The translations under genes were made by a program, and so were the position numbers. The notes under the pieces are model-generated. The model did not search any database, was not told the origin of the DNA, and was given only the letters and a program-made list of their open reading frames with translations. From Sphingomonas_O antarctica (GTDB taxonomy: Bacteria > Pseudomonadota > Alphaproteobacteria > Sphingomonadales > Sphingomonadaceae), in contig NZ_CBCRXM010000004.1 in the NCBI RefSeq assembly GCF_965137005.1, positions 201,036-265,035 on the forward strand: a stretch of 64,000 nucleotides of DNA, in the 5' to 3' direction. Shown piece after piece: positions 43,629-51,269 of this stretch; the first letter of the stretch is position 1, and the number at the start of each line of letters is the position of its first letter.

Positions 43629-44200
43629 CGTGCAACCACCGTCGGCTGATTCTGCGTCGCATAAGGCTGGTTCTTCAGCGCGGTATCGGCGCTGATCGTC
43701 TGGTTGGGATCCCAACCCAGGAAGTTCGCGATCGGAAACAGTCGAGGATAGGTAACCGTGACCTTGTACAGCACCACATCGTCCGCGCCGCCATTGCCAT
43801 TTGACGAGACGTTGGCATCCCACTGGCTGTTGCCATTGACGTCGTCATAGCATTCGCCAGCCTGTCGAATACCGTCGCCGTTCGTGTCGGTGAACGGCTC
43901 CCCCTCAACATCGCGATAGCGTGTGAGGAAGGTGCGCGAGAAGTTGAAGACGGCGTCGGGCGCGATCTGCAGGACCGAAGCCCTGACCTTGGCATCGTTG
44001 ATCGCGATATTGTCCGCCCCCCCTTGCAGCGTCGTGTCGCGGCCGATCTTCTGGACCGAACCGGTCAGGATCGACTGGGCATATTCGCGGTGACACAAAT
44101 CCATCCCGCCCAGCAATGCGATGCACATCAGTGGCAGCACTGCGGCGAATTCGATGATGGTCGTGCCGTCCTCGTTCTGGACGATGTCTGGCTTGCTCAT
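43619..44200 (-). CDS. TadE-like protein with Asp/Asn-rich repeats
   Basis: A 193-residue protein with the TadE signature NEDGTTIIEFAAVLPLMCIALLGG in the N-terminal helix. The extracytoplasmic part contains two Asp/Asn/Gly-rich loops, FTDTNGDGIRQAGE and YDDVNGNSQWDANVS, that look like calcium-binding or dockerin-type motifs, unusual for TadE. It overlaps the upstream vWA gene by 4 bp (ATGA) and the downstream gene by 10 bp, so the three are co-translated. A structural or minor pilin role is inferred. Confidence 0.8.
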   Translation of the reverse strand: MSKPDIVQNEDGTTIIEFAAVLPLMCIALLGGMDLCHREYAQSILTGSVQKIGRDTTLQGGADNIAINDAKVRASVLQIAPDAVFNFSRTFLTRYRDVEGEPFTDTNGDGIRQAGECYDDVNGNSQWDANVSSNGNGGADDVVLYKVTVTYPRLFPIANFLGWDPNQTISADTALKNQPYATQNQPTVVARCA

Positions 44201-46071
44201 TTGGAAAGCCTCAATTGTGCGATCTGGGTCGCGATTTCCTTGAACTTGTCGGTCAGCTGCGGCGCGCTATCGACGTAGAACGCCTTGCCGGGAGAGGCGC
44301 AGGCCTGCATCTCGGGGGTCAGTCCGCCGCCGCGGCCGAAGGCGATCATCCAAACCGTAATGTTGCGCGCTTTGGCGGCAGCACAGACGGCCTTGAACCG
44401 CGCATTGTGGTTGGCGGTCTGGTTGCCGATACTTCCGCCGGTCACCCGGCGATCGAGCTGTTCGACACCATAAGCACTGTACACGGTCGTGGTCGGTGCC
44501 ATGAACCCGTCGGTCATGAAGATGATGTGCCGGTTCGGCGAGTTGCGCCCTGGCCAGGCAGCGGTATCGGCGCCGAACATCCCGGTCGGTGACAGCAGGC
44601 GCAGTCCCCAGATCATCCCGATATCGTGATACGTGCTGCCGGCGGGCTTGAAGTCCGCATCGTTGACGAAACTGCTGATGTCACTGCGGGACATTGTGGC
44701 GATCCGCGATGCCGACTTCATGCACGTCACTTCGTCGTTATAGCTGTCAAAGCTGCCGCTGATCCCGTTCGGCGTCGTGCTGTCCGAATAGGGATTTGGG
44801 TCGAGCGTCGCGGTTCCACTCGTCGTGGGTCCGTTCTGGTTGCGGTACCACATAACTTCGGGCCACACCGGACGCCACTTGGTCGTCGTGTCGCTTGCCG
44901 GAATGTCGGGATCGAGATCGGGCGGCAGGTTCGCGCTGTTGAAAGTCGTTGTGGCCGTCGTATCGCGTTCCTCAACGCACCCGCGCCATTTGTTCATCGA
45001 TGTCGTGAACATGCTCGGATCCTGCACGCTGGCCCCATTGACGTAGGCGGAGACGTCGAAGTCCCATTGGCCATAGCGCCAGCGCGGCGTGACCGTCTGG
45101 CGATTCAGTTTGCAGGTGCCGCCGCTCGCCGCTGTCCAGCTGTTGAAGGTGTAGGTGTAAGCGGTGTTGCTGGTGTCGAACTTATAGTCGTTGGTCGGCC
45201 GCGGCAGCGACCGCGTGTTGTTCTGCGCGTTGCACGTGACGCTATCCACGCCGGTCGTCGTGACGACGACCGGCGATCCGGAATTGACGTCGCCGACCGC
45301 GCGGCGGCTCTGATAATGCCACTGCGTGACCAGCGAGCTGGTCGGCAGCAGCTTTCCGACATTGACCTGGGCATTATAGGGCACGAACCCGTAGCGAATG
45401 TGCGTCGACGGGTCGGCATTGGCGACCATCGTGTCGTAAAATGCCAGCACTGCGTCGCGCGTTGCCTGCATCTTCGATCCGGACTTTTCCGCGCTGTAGA
45501 AACCCGCCGAGCCGTCGGCGCGCGTGTAATTGACGTTGGCACCCGAACAGCTCGAATTGTCCGCCGGGGTGCAGGACATCGACCCCGTCGTGTCGAGCAC
45601 GAACATGATGTCGGCGTCCGCGACGTCGAACCGCGCTTCGCAGGTCGTGCTAAGCGTCTTCTGCGTCTGACCAAAGCTGGCCATAACCGTCATCGGCACC
45701 GTTGCCGTGGCGATGCCGGAAACCTGATTGTCCGCCGTTTTGCTCGGCGTGAACAGCACCGACGTGGTGCCCATCCAGCCCGGCTTGAAATTGTTGCCAA
45801 AGAATTTTTGCGCCTGCGTCTGCGCGTTCGCGTCCAGCGTCGTCGCGTTGCTGTCCGCCAGGAACTTTCGCCCGGCGAGCACACCCGCGTCGCACGCCTG
45901 TTGCAGGCGGACCTTGGTCACGTACATCCGTGTCACGTCGATCGCCGATCCAGCGAGGACGATGGTTGGAATCATCGCTGCGGCCATGATTGCCAGCGTC
46001 GATCCGGCCTTGTCGCGGCGCAACCGGCCGAGCACGCCGCTATATCGGTTGACCTTGGGATATTCGCGCAT
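44197..46071 (-). CDS. TadG-like pilus assembly protein with von Willebrand factor A domain
   Basis: A 624-residue protein. Near the N-terminus RRDKAGSTLAIMAAAMIPTIVLAGSAID is the TadG-type membrane segment (about 22-45). Residues 152-560 form a large vWA domain with the metal-ion site DTTGSMS at 160-166 and a long insertion rich in Thr, Ser and Asn. The C-terminal FMTDGFMAPTTTV and KARNITVWMIAFGRGGG complete the fold. ATG at 46071 is chosen as the family-like start; the frame is open further upstream. It probably forms a surface-exposed, adhesion-linked component of a Tad/Flp pilus. Confidence 0.85.
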   Translation of the reverse strand: MREYPKVNRYSGVLGRLRRDKAGSTLAIMAAAMIPTIVLAGSAIDVTRMYVTKVRLQQACDAGVLAGRKFLADSNATTLDANAQTQAQKFFGNNFKPGWMGTTSVLFTPSKTADNQVSGIATATVPMTVMASFGQTQKTLSTTCEARFDVADADIMFVLDTTGSMSCTPADNSSCSGANVNYTRADGSAGFYSAEKSGSKMQATRDAVLAFYDTMVANADPSTHIRYGFVPYNAQVNVGKLLPTSSLVTQWHYQSRRAVGDVNSGSPVVVTTTGVDSVTCNAQNNTRSLPRPTNDYKFDTSNTAYTYTFNSWTAASGGTCKLNRQTVTPRWRYGQWDFDVSAYVNGASVQDPSMFTTSMNKWRGCVEERDTTATTTFNSANLPPDLDPDIPASDTTTKWRPVWPEVMWYRNQNGPTTSGTATLDPNPYSDSTTPNGISGSFDSYNDEVTCMKSASRIATMSRSDISSFVNDADFKPAGSTYHDIGMIWGLRLLSPTGMFGADTAAWPGRNSPNRHIIFMTDGFMAPTTTVYSAYGVEQLDRRVTGGSIGNQTANHNARFKAVCAAAKARNITVWMIAFGRGGGLTPEMQACASPGKAFYVDSAPQLTDKFKEIATQIAQLRLSK

Positions 46072-46115
46072 GACGGCGTCCTGACTGAATTCGCAGGACG
46101 CCGATTGGACGATGA

Positions 46116-46712
46116 ATGGATAAGGGCGGGCAAAAGAACGGAGTGAACTTTCCGTCAACCACAATCACTTGGCCCGTCGATATAGCGCTGGCGCTGAATT
46201 ACGTCCGCGGTGAAGATCGCAACGATTTCACCGCCTTGCTGCGGTTCGACAGAACGCTGGCCACAACCGTATCGGGCGCGCGCGATCCTGCGCTGGCACA
46301 GCTAAGGCTGGCTTGGTGGCGGACTCAACTCGACGCGCCGGTGGCGGGGAGCGATGGCTATGAGGCGGTCGTCATGTTCGGCGCGAAGTTGATGCCGCTG
46401 ATCGATGGTTGGGAACGCTTGCTCTCGCCGCTGCCGTTGGACGAAGCGGTCTTGCAGGATTACGCGAACGGACGTGGCGCGACGATATTCGCGCTGCTTG
46501 GGGGGCACGCGGCCACCGGAGCGGGGTGGGCACTGGCCGACTTTGCACGTCACTGCACCGATACGGAAACGCGAAGCCGCGCGCGCCGGATGGCGGACAC
46601 GGCGCTGTCGCTACGCCTGTCAGGGCAGCCCAAACCGTTGCGCGTGATGGCTCGTCTGGCGCGCGCTGAAGCAATCACCCGCTGGACGCTGGTGCGCGCG
46701 GCGCTAGGCTGA
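46116..46712 (+). CDS. Squalene/phytoene synthase-like protein
   Basis: A 198-residue protein. The SQS/PSY-like core is ARDPALAQLRLAWWRTQLD, equivalent to the region around the first Asp-rich helix, and the preceding segment ALNYVRGEDRNDFTALLRFDRTLA. The usual two DxxxD-type motifs are degenerate and the length is well below true synthases (about 280-350), so it resembles the NDUFAF6-like or inactive branch seen in alphaproteobacteria. A prenyl transfer activity is doubtful. ATG at 46116 is used; GTG at 46143 is an alternative. Confidence 0.7.
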   Translation: MDKGGQKNGVNFPSTTITWPVDIALALNYVRGEDRNDFTALLRFDRTLATTVSGARDPALAQLRLAWWRTQLDAPVAGSDGYEAVVMFGAKLMPLIDGWERLLSPLPLDEAVLQDYANGRGATIFALLGGHAATGAGWALADFARHCTDTETRSRARRMADTALSLRLSGQPKPLRVMARLARAEAITRWTLVRAALG

Positions 46713-46728
46713 TTGTCGAAGGGGAAGA

Positions 46729-47196
46729 ATGATGGGGCGATTTCTGGCGGGTGTGGCGGCAACCCTTGTGCTGGTTACCGCAGGACTGTTCCTGTGGAAT
46801 GCGCGCGCCGACCGCCGCTCGCCCATTCCTGCGGCCCCGCAATCGCTGGCCGCAACGGGCAGCGGCGTCGAACTCGCGCCGCCACCCGAGGCGAGCGAAA
46901 AAACCCGCGAGGAAAAACGCTTTGCCCGTTATGACAAAGACCGCGACGGCGCGGTCGCCCAAGGCGAATATCTCGCCGGGCGGCGCAAGGGGTTCGACAA
47001 GCTCGACCTGAACCATGACGGTCGCCTCAGCTTCGAGGAATATGCGGTGAAGGGCGTCCAGAAATTCGCCGCCGCCGATAAAGACAAGAACAGCAAGCTC
47101 AACGCTGCGGAATTCGCCAGCATCCGCGTCGTCCGCAAAGCCAAGCCGAAGCACGATTGCCCGCCTACGCGGCAACCTGCTGAGGAAGAGAGCTGA
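46729..47196 (+). CDS. Exported EF-hand protein
   Basis: A 155-residue protein with an N-terminal membrane anchor or signal (MMGRFLAGVAATLVLVTAGLF). It has three EF-hand-like loops: DKDRDGAVAQGE, DLNHDGRLSFEE and DKDKNSKLNAAE, each with the Asp/Asn ligands and final Glu. The middle loop is canonical. Function is presumably periplasmic calcium binding or sensing. The 3' end overlaps the convergent trmFO by 32 bp. Confidence 0.87.
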   Translation: MMGRFLAGVAATLVLVTAGLFLWNARADRRSPIPAAPQSLAATGSGVELAPPPEASEKTREEKRFARYDKDRDGAVAQGEYLAGRRKGFDKLDLNHDGRLSFEEYAVKGVQKFAAADKDKNSKLNAAEFASIRVVRKAKPKHDCPPTRQPAEEES

Positions 47197-48472
47197 GCCA
47201 CGCGCCCAGATCGGCACGTGCGCGATCGGTGTAGGCGCGCTTGCGATCCTTCTTCTTGGCCTCGGGCGGGGGCGGGGGAAACAGTCCGAAGTTGACGTTC
47301 ATCGGCTGATACGTCGCCGCGTCCGCGCCGCCCGTGATATGTCCCAGCAGCGCGCCGAGCGCCGTCGTCATGGGCGGCGCGCTGAACTCGCCCGCCGCGA
47401 ACCGTGCCGCCATAAGGCCCACGGCGCAGCTCTCGATATACCCCTCGCAACCGGTAATCTGTCCGGCAAAACGAATGTGTGGCGCGGATTTCAGCCTTAA
47501 CTCGCCGTCGAGTAGTACCGGCGACTTGATGAACGTATTGCGGTGCAGCCCGCCCAGCCGCGCGAACTCGGCATTCTCGAGTCCCGGGATGGTGCGGAAC
47601 ACGCGCACCTGTTCGGCATGTTTCAGCTTGGTCTGGAACCCGACCATGTTCCACAGCGTGCCCAGCGCATTATCCTGCCGCAGCTGCACCACCGCATAGG
47701 GCCAGCGCCCGGTTTTCGGATTGTCGAGCCCGACCCCCTTCATCGGCCCGTAACGCAGCGTCTCCGGTCCGCGCGCCGCCATCACCTCGATTGGCATGCA
47801 CCCTTCGAAATAGGGCACGCCCTCCCATTCCTTATATTCGGTCTTTTCCCCCGCGATCAGCGCGTCGACGAACGCGAAATACTGATCCTTGTCCATCGGG
47901 CAATTGATGTAATCGGCACCCCCTTTGTCCCAGCGCGCGGCCATCCACGCAACGTCCATGTCGATCGAGTGATGATGAACGATGGGGGCGAGGGCATCGA
48001 AAAATGCCAAGGCGTCTTCGCCGGTCTGCGCGCGGATCGACTCCGCCAGCAAGGCACCGGTCAGCGGTCCGGTGGCGATGATCGCCGGTCCCTCGGGCAG
48101 CGCATCGACGCGTTCGCGCACCAAGGTCACATTGGCATGATCAGCCACCGCCGCCGTCACCGCGTCGCAAAACCCGTCGCGGTCCACCGCCAATGCCGAT
48201 CCGGCGGGGACGCGATGCCTGTCCGCCTCGCGCATGATCAATGAACCAAGTGTCCGCAATTCCTGGTGCAGTAAGCCGACCGCGTTGCTCTCCGCATCGT
48301 CCGAGCGAAAACTGTTCGAACAGACCAGTTCGGCGAGCTTGTCGGTCTGGTGTGCGGGCGTGGCTTCGACCCCGCGCATTTCGGACAGGCGCACTTTCAA
48401 CCCCGCCTCGGCCAGTTGCCAAGCGGCTTCCGATCCGGCCAGCCCGCCGCCAATCACCTGAATGTCATGCAT
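47165..48472 (-). CDS. trmFO: Methylenetetrahydrofolate-tRNA-(uracil-5-)-methyltransferase
   Basis: A 435-residue folate- and FAD-dependent enzyme forming m5U54 in tRNA. It has the N-terminal IQVIGGGLAGSEAAWQLAEAG, TDKLAELVCSNSFRSD with catalytic Cys, CPMDKDQYFAFVDAL, YFEGCMPIEVMA and GQITGCEGYIESCAVGLMAARF. The full family length is present. It converges with the EF-hand gene, and their 3' ends overlap by 32 bp. Confidence 0.96.
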   Translation of the reverse strand: MHDIQVIGGGLAGSEAAWQLAEAGLKVRLSEMRGVEATPAHQTDKLAELVCSNSFRSDDAESNAVGLLHQELRTLGSLIMREADRHRVPAGSALAVDRDGFCDAVTAAVADHANVTLVRERVDALPEGPAIIATGPLTGALLAESIRAQTGEDALAFFDALAPIVHHHSIDMDVAWMAARWDKGGADYINCPMDKDQYFAFVDALIAGEKTEYKEWEGVPYFEGCMPIEVMAARGPETLRYGPMKGVGLDNPKTGRWPYAVVQLRQDNALGTLWNMVGFQTKLKHAEQVRVFRTIPGLENAEFARLGGLHRNTFIKSPVLLDGELRLKSAPHIRFAGQITGCEGYIESCAVGLMAARFAAGEFSAPPMTTALGALLGHITGGADAATYQPMNVNFGLFPPPPPEAKKKDRKRAYTDRARADLGAWLSSLPQQVAA

Positions 48473-48497
48473 CGCCCCGCTATAGCGTCCCCGTCAC

Positions 48498-49277
48498 TCA
48501 GCGAAAGCGGCGCTCGCTGCGGTAATAAAGGTAGCTGGTGAACAAGGCCGCCGCGTTGAGAAAATGCCAGATGGCATGGCCCTGCACCAAACTCGACCCG
48601 CTGCACCACCGCCCGGTCTGGTCCAAAATCCAGATCGTGAAGGCAACCGCCTGCAACGCAATGCCCCATAAATACCATTGCACCTCGACGCGCGGACGGT
48701 GCGGCCGGGCGAGCCACAATTCGACGATGATGTCGGCGACGATGACCACTGCGAACATCCAGCGCCGCGTTTCGGGGACGACGATCAGCAGCCCGATCAG
48801 CACCGCACACATGACAAGGTAGATCGCCGCACTGGCGACGCTGCCCAGCTCGCGCCAGCGCTTGAAGGCGTAGGTAACCGTGAACGCGCTGAACAAATAC
48901 ATTCCCAGCACGTCGCCGAACTGGCCCCACAAGGTCAGCGTTGCGTGGAGCAGGAAACTGCCGATGCCGATAACGATTGCGGTCAGGCCGAACCAGATCG
49001 CGGCAAATCCGCAAAACGGCGTCCGGTTCGAACGCGGTCCACCGGCGAGCATCACCCACAGCCCGACAAACACGAACGACAGCGACGACCAGCTGTTTGC
49101 AGGCTGCAGCACCAATTGTCCGGTGCGCGGTATTTCGCAAAAACAATGCGTCGCCAGACAGGTCGCGGGCGCGAACATTGTCCAGTCGGGCCCAAGCATG
49201 GTCAGAATGAAATAGGTCGCGGCAGCGGCAAGTGCAGTCAGGAATAGCGCCAGCGCGCCGCGAAGGGCCATGCGCAT
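48498..49277 (-). CDS. Ceramidase-like (CREST superfamily) membrane protein
   Basis: A 259-residue membrane protein with seven predicted helices. Conserved alkaline-ceramidase-like features are CFCEIPRTGQLVLQPANSWSSLSFVFVG, then HATLTLWGQFGDVLGMYLFS (metal-site His and Asp) and C-terminal QGHAIWHFLNAAALFTSYLYY with paired His. Characterised relatives hydrolyse ceramide in membranes, which fits a sphingolipid-containing sphingomonad, though substrate use here is inferred. It lies 25 bp upstream of trmFO on the same strand. Confidence 0.87.
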   Translation of the reverse strand: MRMALRGALALFLTALAAAATYFILTMLGPDWTMFAPATCLATHCFCEIPRTGQLVLQPANSWSSLSFVFVGLWVMLAGGPRSNRTPFCGFAAIWFGLTAIVIGIGSFLLHATLTLWGQFGDVLGMYLFSAFTVTYAFKRWRELGSVASAAIYLVMCAVLIGLLIVVPETRRWMFAVVIVADIIVELWLARPHRPRVEVQWYLWGIALQAVAFTIWILDQTGRWCSGSSLVQGHAIWHFLNAAALFTSYLYYRSERRFR

Positions 49278-49279
49278 TG

Positions 49280-49756
49280 CTAGCGCGTTCGTTTCAACCG
49301 GACCAGTGCCCCGTCGAACGCCTGCAAAAAGCGCGAGCGGTCCTCCTTGCCGAACGGCGCCGCGCCACCGCCAATCCCGATTCCTGCACGCAAATCCGCC
49401 ATAATCGCACGTGTCGCGATCGCCGGGCCGATCGAGGCGGTGGTGAACGGCTTGCCGTTATGCGCAATCACCGTCGCTCCCGCTTTCAGGCACCGGTCGG
49501 CAAGCAGGATGTCGCCGGTAACCACCACCGACAGCGGACCGGCGCGCTCGGCGATCCAGTCATCCGCCTCATCGAATTTGTCGCCGACGATGATCCGCTC
49601 GATCAGAGAATGCACGGGAACGCGGAAGGGAGAATTGCTGACCACGCTGACCGGCACTTCATGACGCCAGGCGACCTTGTAGATTTCGTCCTTCACCGGG
49701 CAAGCATCGGCATCGACCAAAACGCGGACGGTGGGTTCTACGCTTCGGATGTCCAA
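49280..49756 (-). CDS. YaiI/YqxD (DUF188) family protein
   Basis: A 158-residue protein of the PIN-like DUF188 family. The N-terminus VRVLVDADACPVKDEIYKVA is followed by VSNSPFRVP, ADDWIAERAGPLSVVVTGDILLADRCL and RAIMADLRAGIG with conserved Asp residues. PIN-like folds suggest nuclease activity, but this family is uncharacterised. TTG at 49756 with GGGG nine bases upstream is preferred; another TTG lies at 49786. It overlaps the 3' end of the upstream membrane-protein gene by 19 bp. Confidence 0.87.
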   Translation of the reverse strand: MDIRSVEPTVRVLVDADACPVKDEIYKVAWRHEVPVSVVSNSPFRVPVHSLIERIIVGDKFDEADDWIAERAGPLSVVVTGDILLADRCLKAGATVIAHNGKPFTTASIGPAIATRAIMADLRAGIGIGGGAAPFGKEDRSRFLQAFDGALVRLKRTR

Positions 49757-50166
49757 AACATCGACCCCTTTGCCATCCAGCCGCAAGCTGCTCCCGTTAC
49801 AATCAGCCCGAATGCTATTGGCTCACTTCCCGCGTCGCACACATACAAGCCACAGAATATCGCGGCTGTTGCGCCTCCAACGATCGCCCAACAGGCGCGC
49901 GGTCGTGCGATTGCGAGGTGATTTCCGAGAAAGACCATCGCGGACGCGCCAACAACCGAAATAAATCCACCGATGATGCCACCGACAAACATGGATATGG
50001 GCAGCAGCACGATAAAGCCTCCCAAATTACTCCCCGAAACTGTCACCGGATGCGGGACTTGGCCGTAAAGCGACGCCAATGCTGCGGTGCAGACGAACAA
50101 TGGACCGGCCAGCAAGGCGGCGCGCATAACGCCGCCTGCCGGCGAACCGATCCGTTCCGCTCTCAC
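49738..50166 (-). CDS. Hypothetical membrane protein
   Basis: A 142-residue protein with about four hydrophobic segments: RAALLAGPLFVCTAALASLYG, GGFIVLLPISMFVGGIIGGFI, ACWAIVGGATAAIFCGLYVC and AFGLIVTGAACGWMA. No family is recognised. GTG at 50166 overlaps the stop of the upstream membrane-protein gene (GTGA), so the pair is coupled; an earlier ATG would overlap further. Together with the gene upstream it likely forms the GbsR-regulated unit. Confidence 0.6.
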   Translation of the reverse strand: MRAERIGSPAGGVMRAALLAGPLFVCTAALASLYGQVPHPVTVSGSNLGGFIVLLPISMFVGGIIGGFISVVGASAMVFLGNHLAIARPRACWAIVGGATAAIFCGLYVCDAGSEPIAFGLIVTGAACGWMAKGSMFWTSEA

Positions 50167-50534
50167 GCCGCTGCCAGCTGACGATCGGTCAGCCATCCAT
50201 TCACCTTGCGTCCGAAATGCGCAATCATCGCCATATTGAAGAAATGCATCGCACCCAGCACGATAACGGCGAGCCCGATCTTCGAGCTGAGGAACCGGAT
50301 TGCCTCCGTCGGAGTCGTCGGTTCCGCGCCGAGCGAAAGAGTGAGCGTGATAAAGCCGATGTTCACGAGGTAGAATCCGACAACCAGTAAATGATTGGTC
50401 GAACGCGCAACCTGCGGATTATGCCCGAAGCATTCGATCAGGAAAACTTCGCCATTCTTCGAAAGGGTACGGGCGACCCAGATCGTGATACCGATGGTGA
50501 CGACAAGATACAAAGCATAAGCAACCTCGGTCAT
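50163..50534 (-). CDS. Hypothetical integral membrane protein downstream of a GbsR-type regulator
   Basis: A 123-residue protein with three predicted helices (2-22 YALYLVVTIGITIWVA, 47-65 HLLVVGFYLVNIGFITLTL and 86-106 KIGLAVIVLGAMHFFNMAM). The soluble loop contains ECFGHNPQVARSTNHL. I do not recognise the family. GAGGAG lies seven bases before the ATG. The 47-bp gap to the regulator gene contains a palindrome matching the regulator's own operator at 15 of 18 positions, so regulation by that protein is likely. Confidence 0.7.
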   Translation of the reverse strand: MTEVAYALYLVVTIGITIWVARTLSKNGEVFLIECFGHNPQVARSTNHLLVVGFYLVNIGFITLTLSLGAEPTTPTEAIRFLSSKIGLAVIVLGAMHFFNMAMIAHFGRKVNGWLTDRQLAAA

Positions 50535-50546
50535 GATATTCTCCTC

Positions 50547-50564
50547 TTTCAGTAAAAACAGAAA
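50547..50564 (-). promoter_or_regulatory. Second operator-like palindrome for the GbsR-type regulator
   Basis: TTTCAGTAAAAACAGAAA matches the perfect palindrome at 51154-51171 at 15 of 18 positions and keeps both outer half-sites (TTTC and ACAGAAA). It lies 13-30 bp upstream of the membrane-protein start codon, between the regulator and its putative target genes. Confidence 0.6.
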
Positions 50565-50581
50565 TTGCCGCGCAAAAAAAC

Positions 50582-51139
50582 TTAGCCATCTGGACGTTTT
50601 TTACGGCGCAATGGCGCAACAAAACGTGCCACCCGGCCACCGAGTTTCATCAAGGAAACCAACGTCGGCTTGGGCAGCACCCGAACCTGTTCGTACCAGC
50701 CTCCCAGCGTCCCAATAAACTCATGCATCCGCGCGATCCGTTCGCGGACATGAACGGGCAGGTCGTCATTCGCGCCGGCGCGCGCCGCCAGTTCGCCCAG
50801 AAAACCGATCGTTGGGTCGATCTCGCGACGCTTCCGTTCAGCGGCAATGCGCATGAGCATTTCCCACAAATCGGTCTCCGCCACGAAATGATCGCGACGG
50901 TCGCCCGTGACATGCGCGCGTCGGACGATGCCATAGCCCTGCAACTCCTTGAGCCCCGTCGAAACATTGGACCGCGCCAGCTTGAGCGCATCGACGATCT
51001 CGTCGGCAGGCAACGGGCGGTCGCTCAGATATAGGAGTGCGTGGATCTGGCTGACCGAGCGGTTGACACCCCAGTGTGTCCCCATCTCTCCCCAATGAAG
51101 GATAAACGCCTCGACTTCGGGTTGGGAAAGCAGCTTCAC
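50582..51139 (-). CDS. GbsR/MarR-family transcriptional regulator
   Basis: A 185-residue winged-helix regulator of the GbsR type. It has a long N-terminal helix EVEAFILHWGEMGTHWGVNRSVSQIHALLYLSDRPLPADEIV, the recognition helix ALKLARSNVSTGLKEL and the wing YGIVRRAHVTGDRRDHFVAE. Some GbsR proteins repress transport or osmoprotectant genes. Its start is preceded at 51154-51171 by a perfect 18-bp palindrome, indicating autoregulation, and a near copy precedes the next gene. Confidence 0.88.
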   Translation of the reverse strand: MKLLSQPEVEAFILHWGEMGTHWGVNRSVSQIHALLYLSDRPLPADEIVDALKLARSNVSTGLKELQGYGIVRRAHVTGDRRDHFVAETDLWEMLMRIAAERKRREIDPTIGFLGELAARAGANDDLPVHVRERIARMHEFIGTLGGWYEQVRVLPKPTLVSLMKLGGRVARFVAPLRRKKRPDG

Positions 51140-51153
51140 GACTCAGCCTATCG

Positions 51154-51171
51154 TTTCTGTAATTACAGAAA
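51154..51171 (-). promoter_or_regulatory. Perfect 18-bp palindromic operator upstream of the GbsR-type gene
   Basis: TTTCTGTAATTACAGAAA reads the same on both strands and sits 15 bp before the regulator start. The AT-rich core could overlap a -10 region. A variant with 15 of 18 matches occurs at 50547-50564. Confidence 0.7.
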
Positions 51172-51269
51172 TAGCTGAAGCACAGATATTCGTCAACTCT
51201 TATGTCGGTCACGGGGAAGGGGATCGACGAGCTTAATAAGGTGAGAGGGATCTACGACAGAAAACTCAA

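Noticed and set aside
44626..46146. A 506-codon open frame on the plus strand
   Set aside because: It is antisense to the TadG-like vWA gene, whose membrane and metal-site motifs are convincing; the plus-strand product is Arg-rich and featureless.
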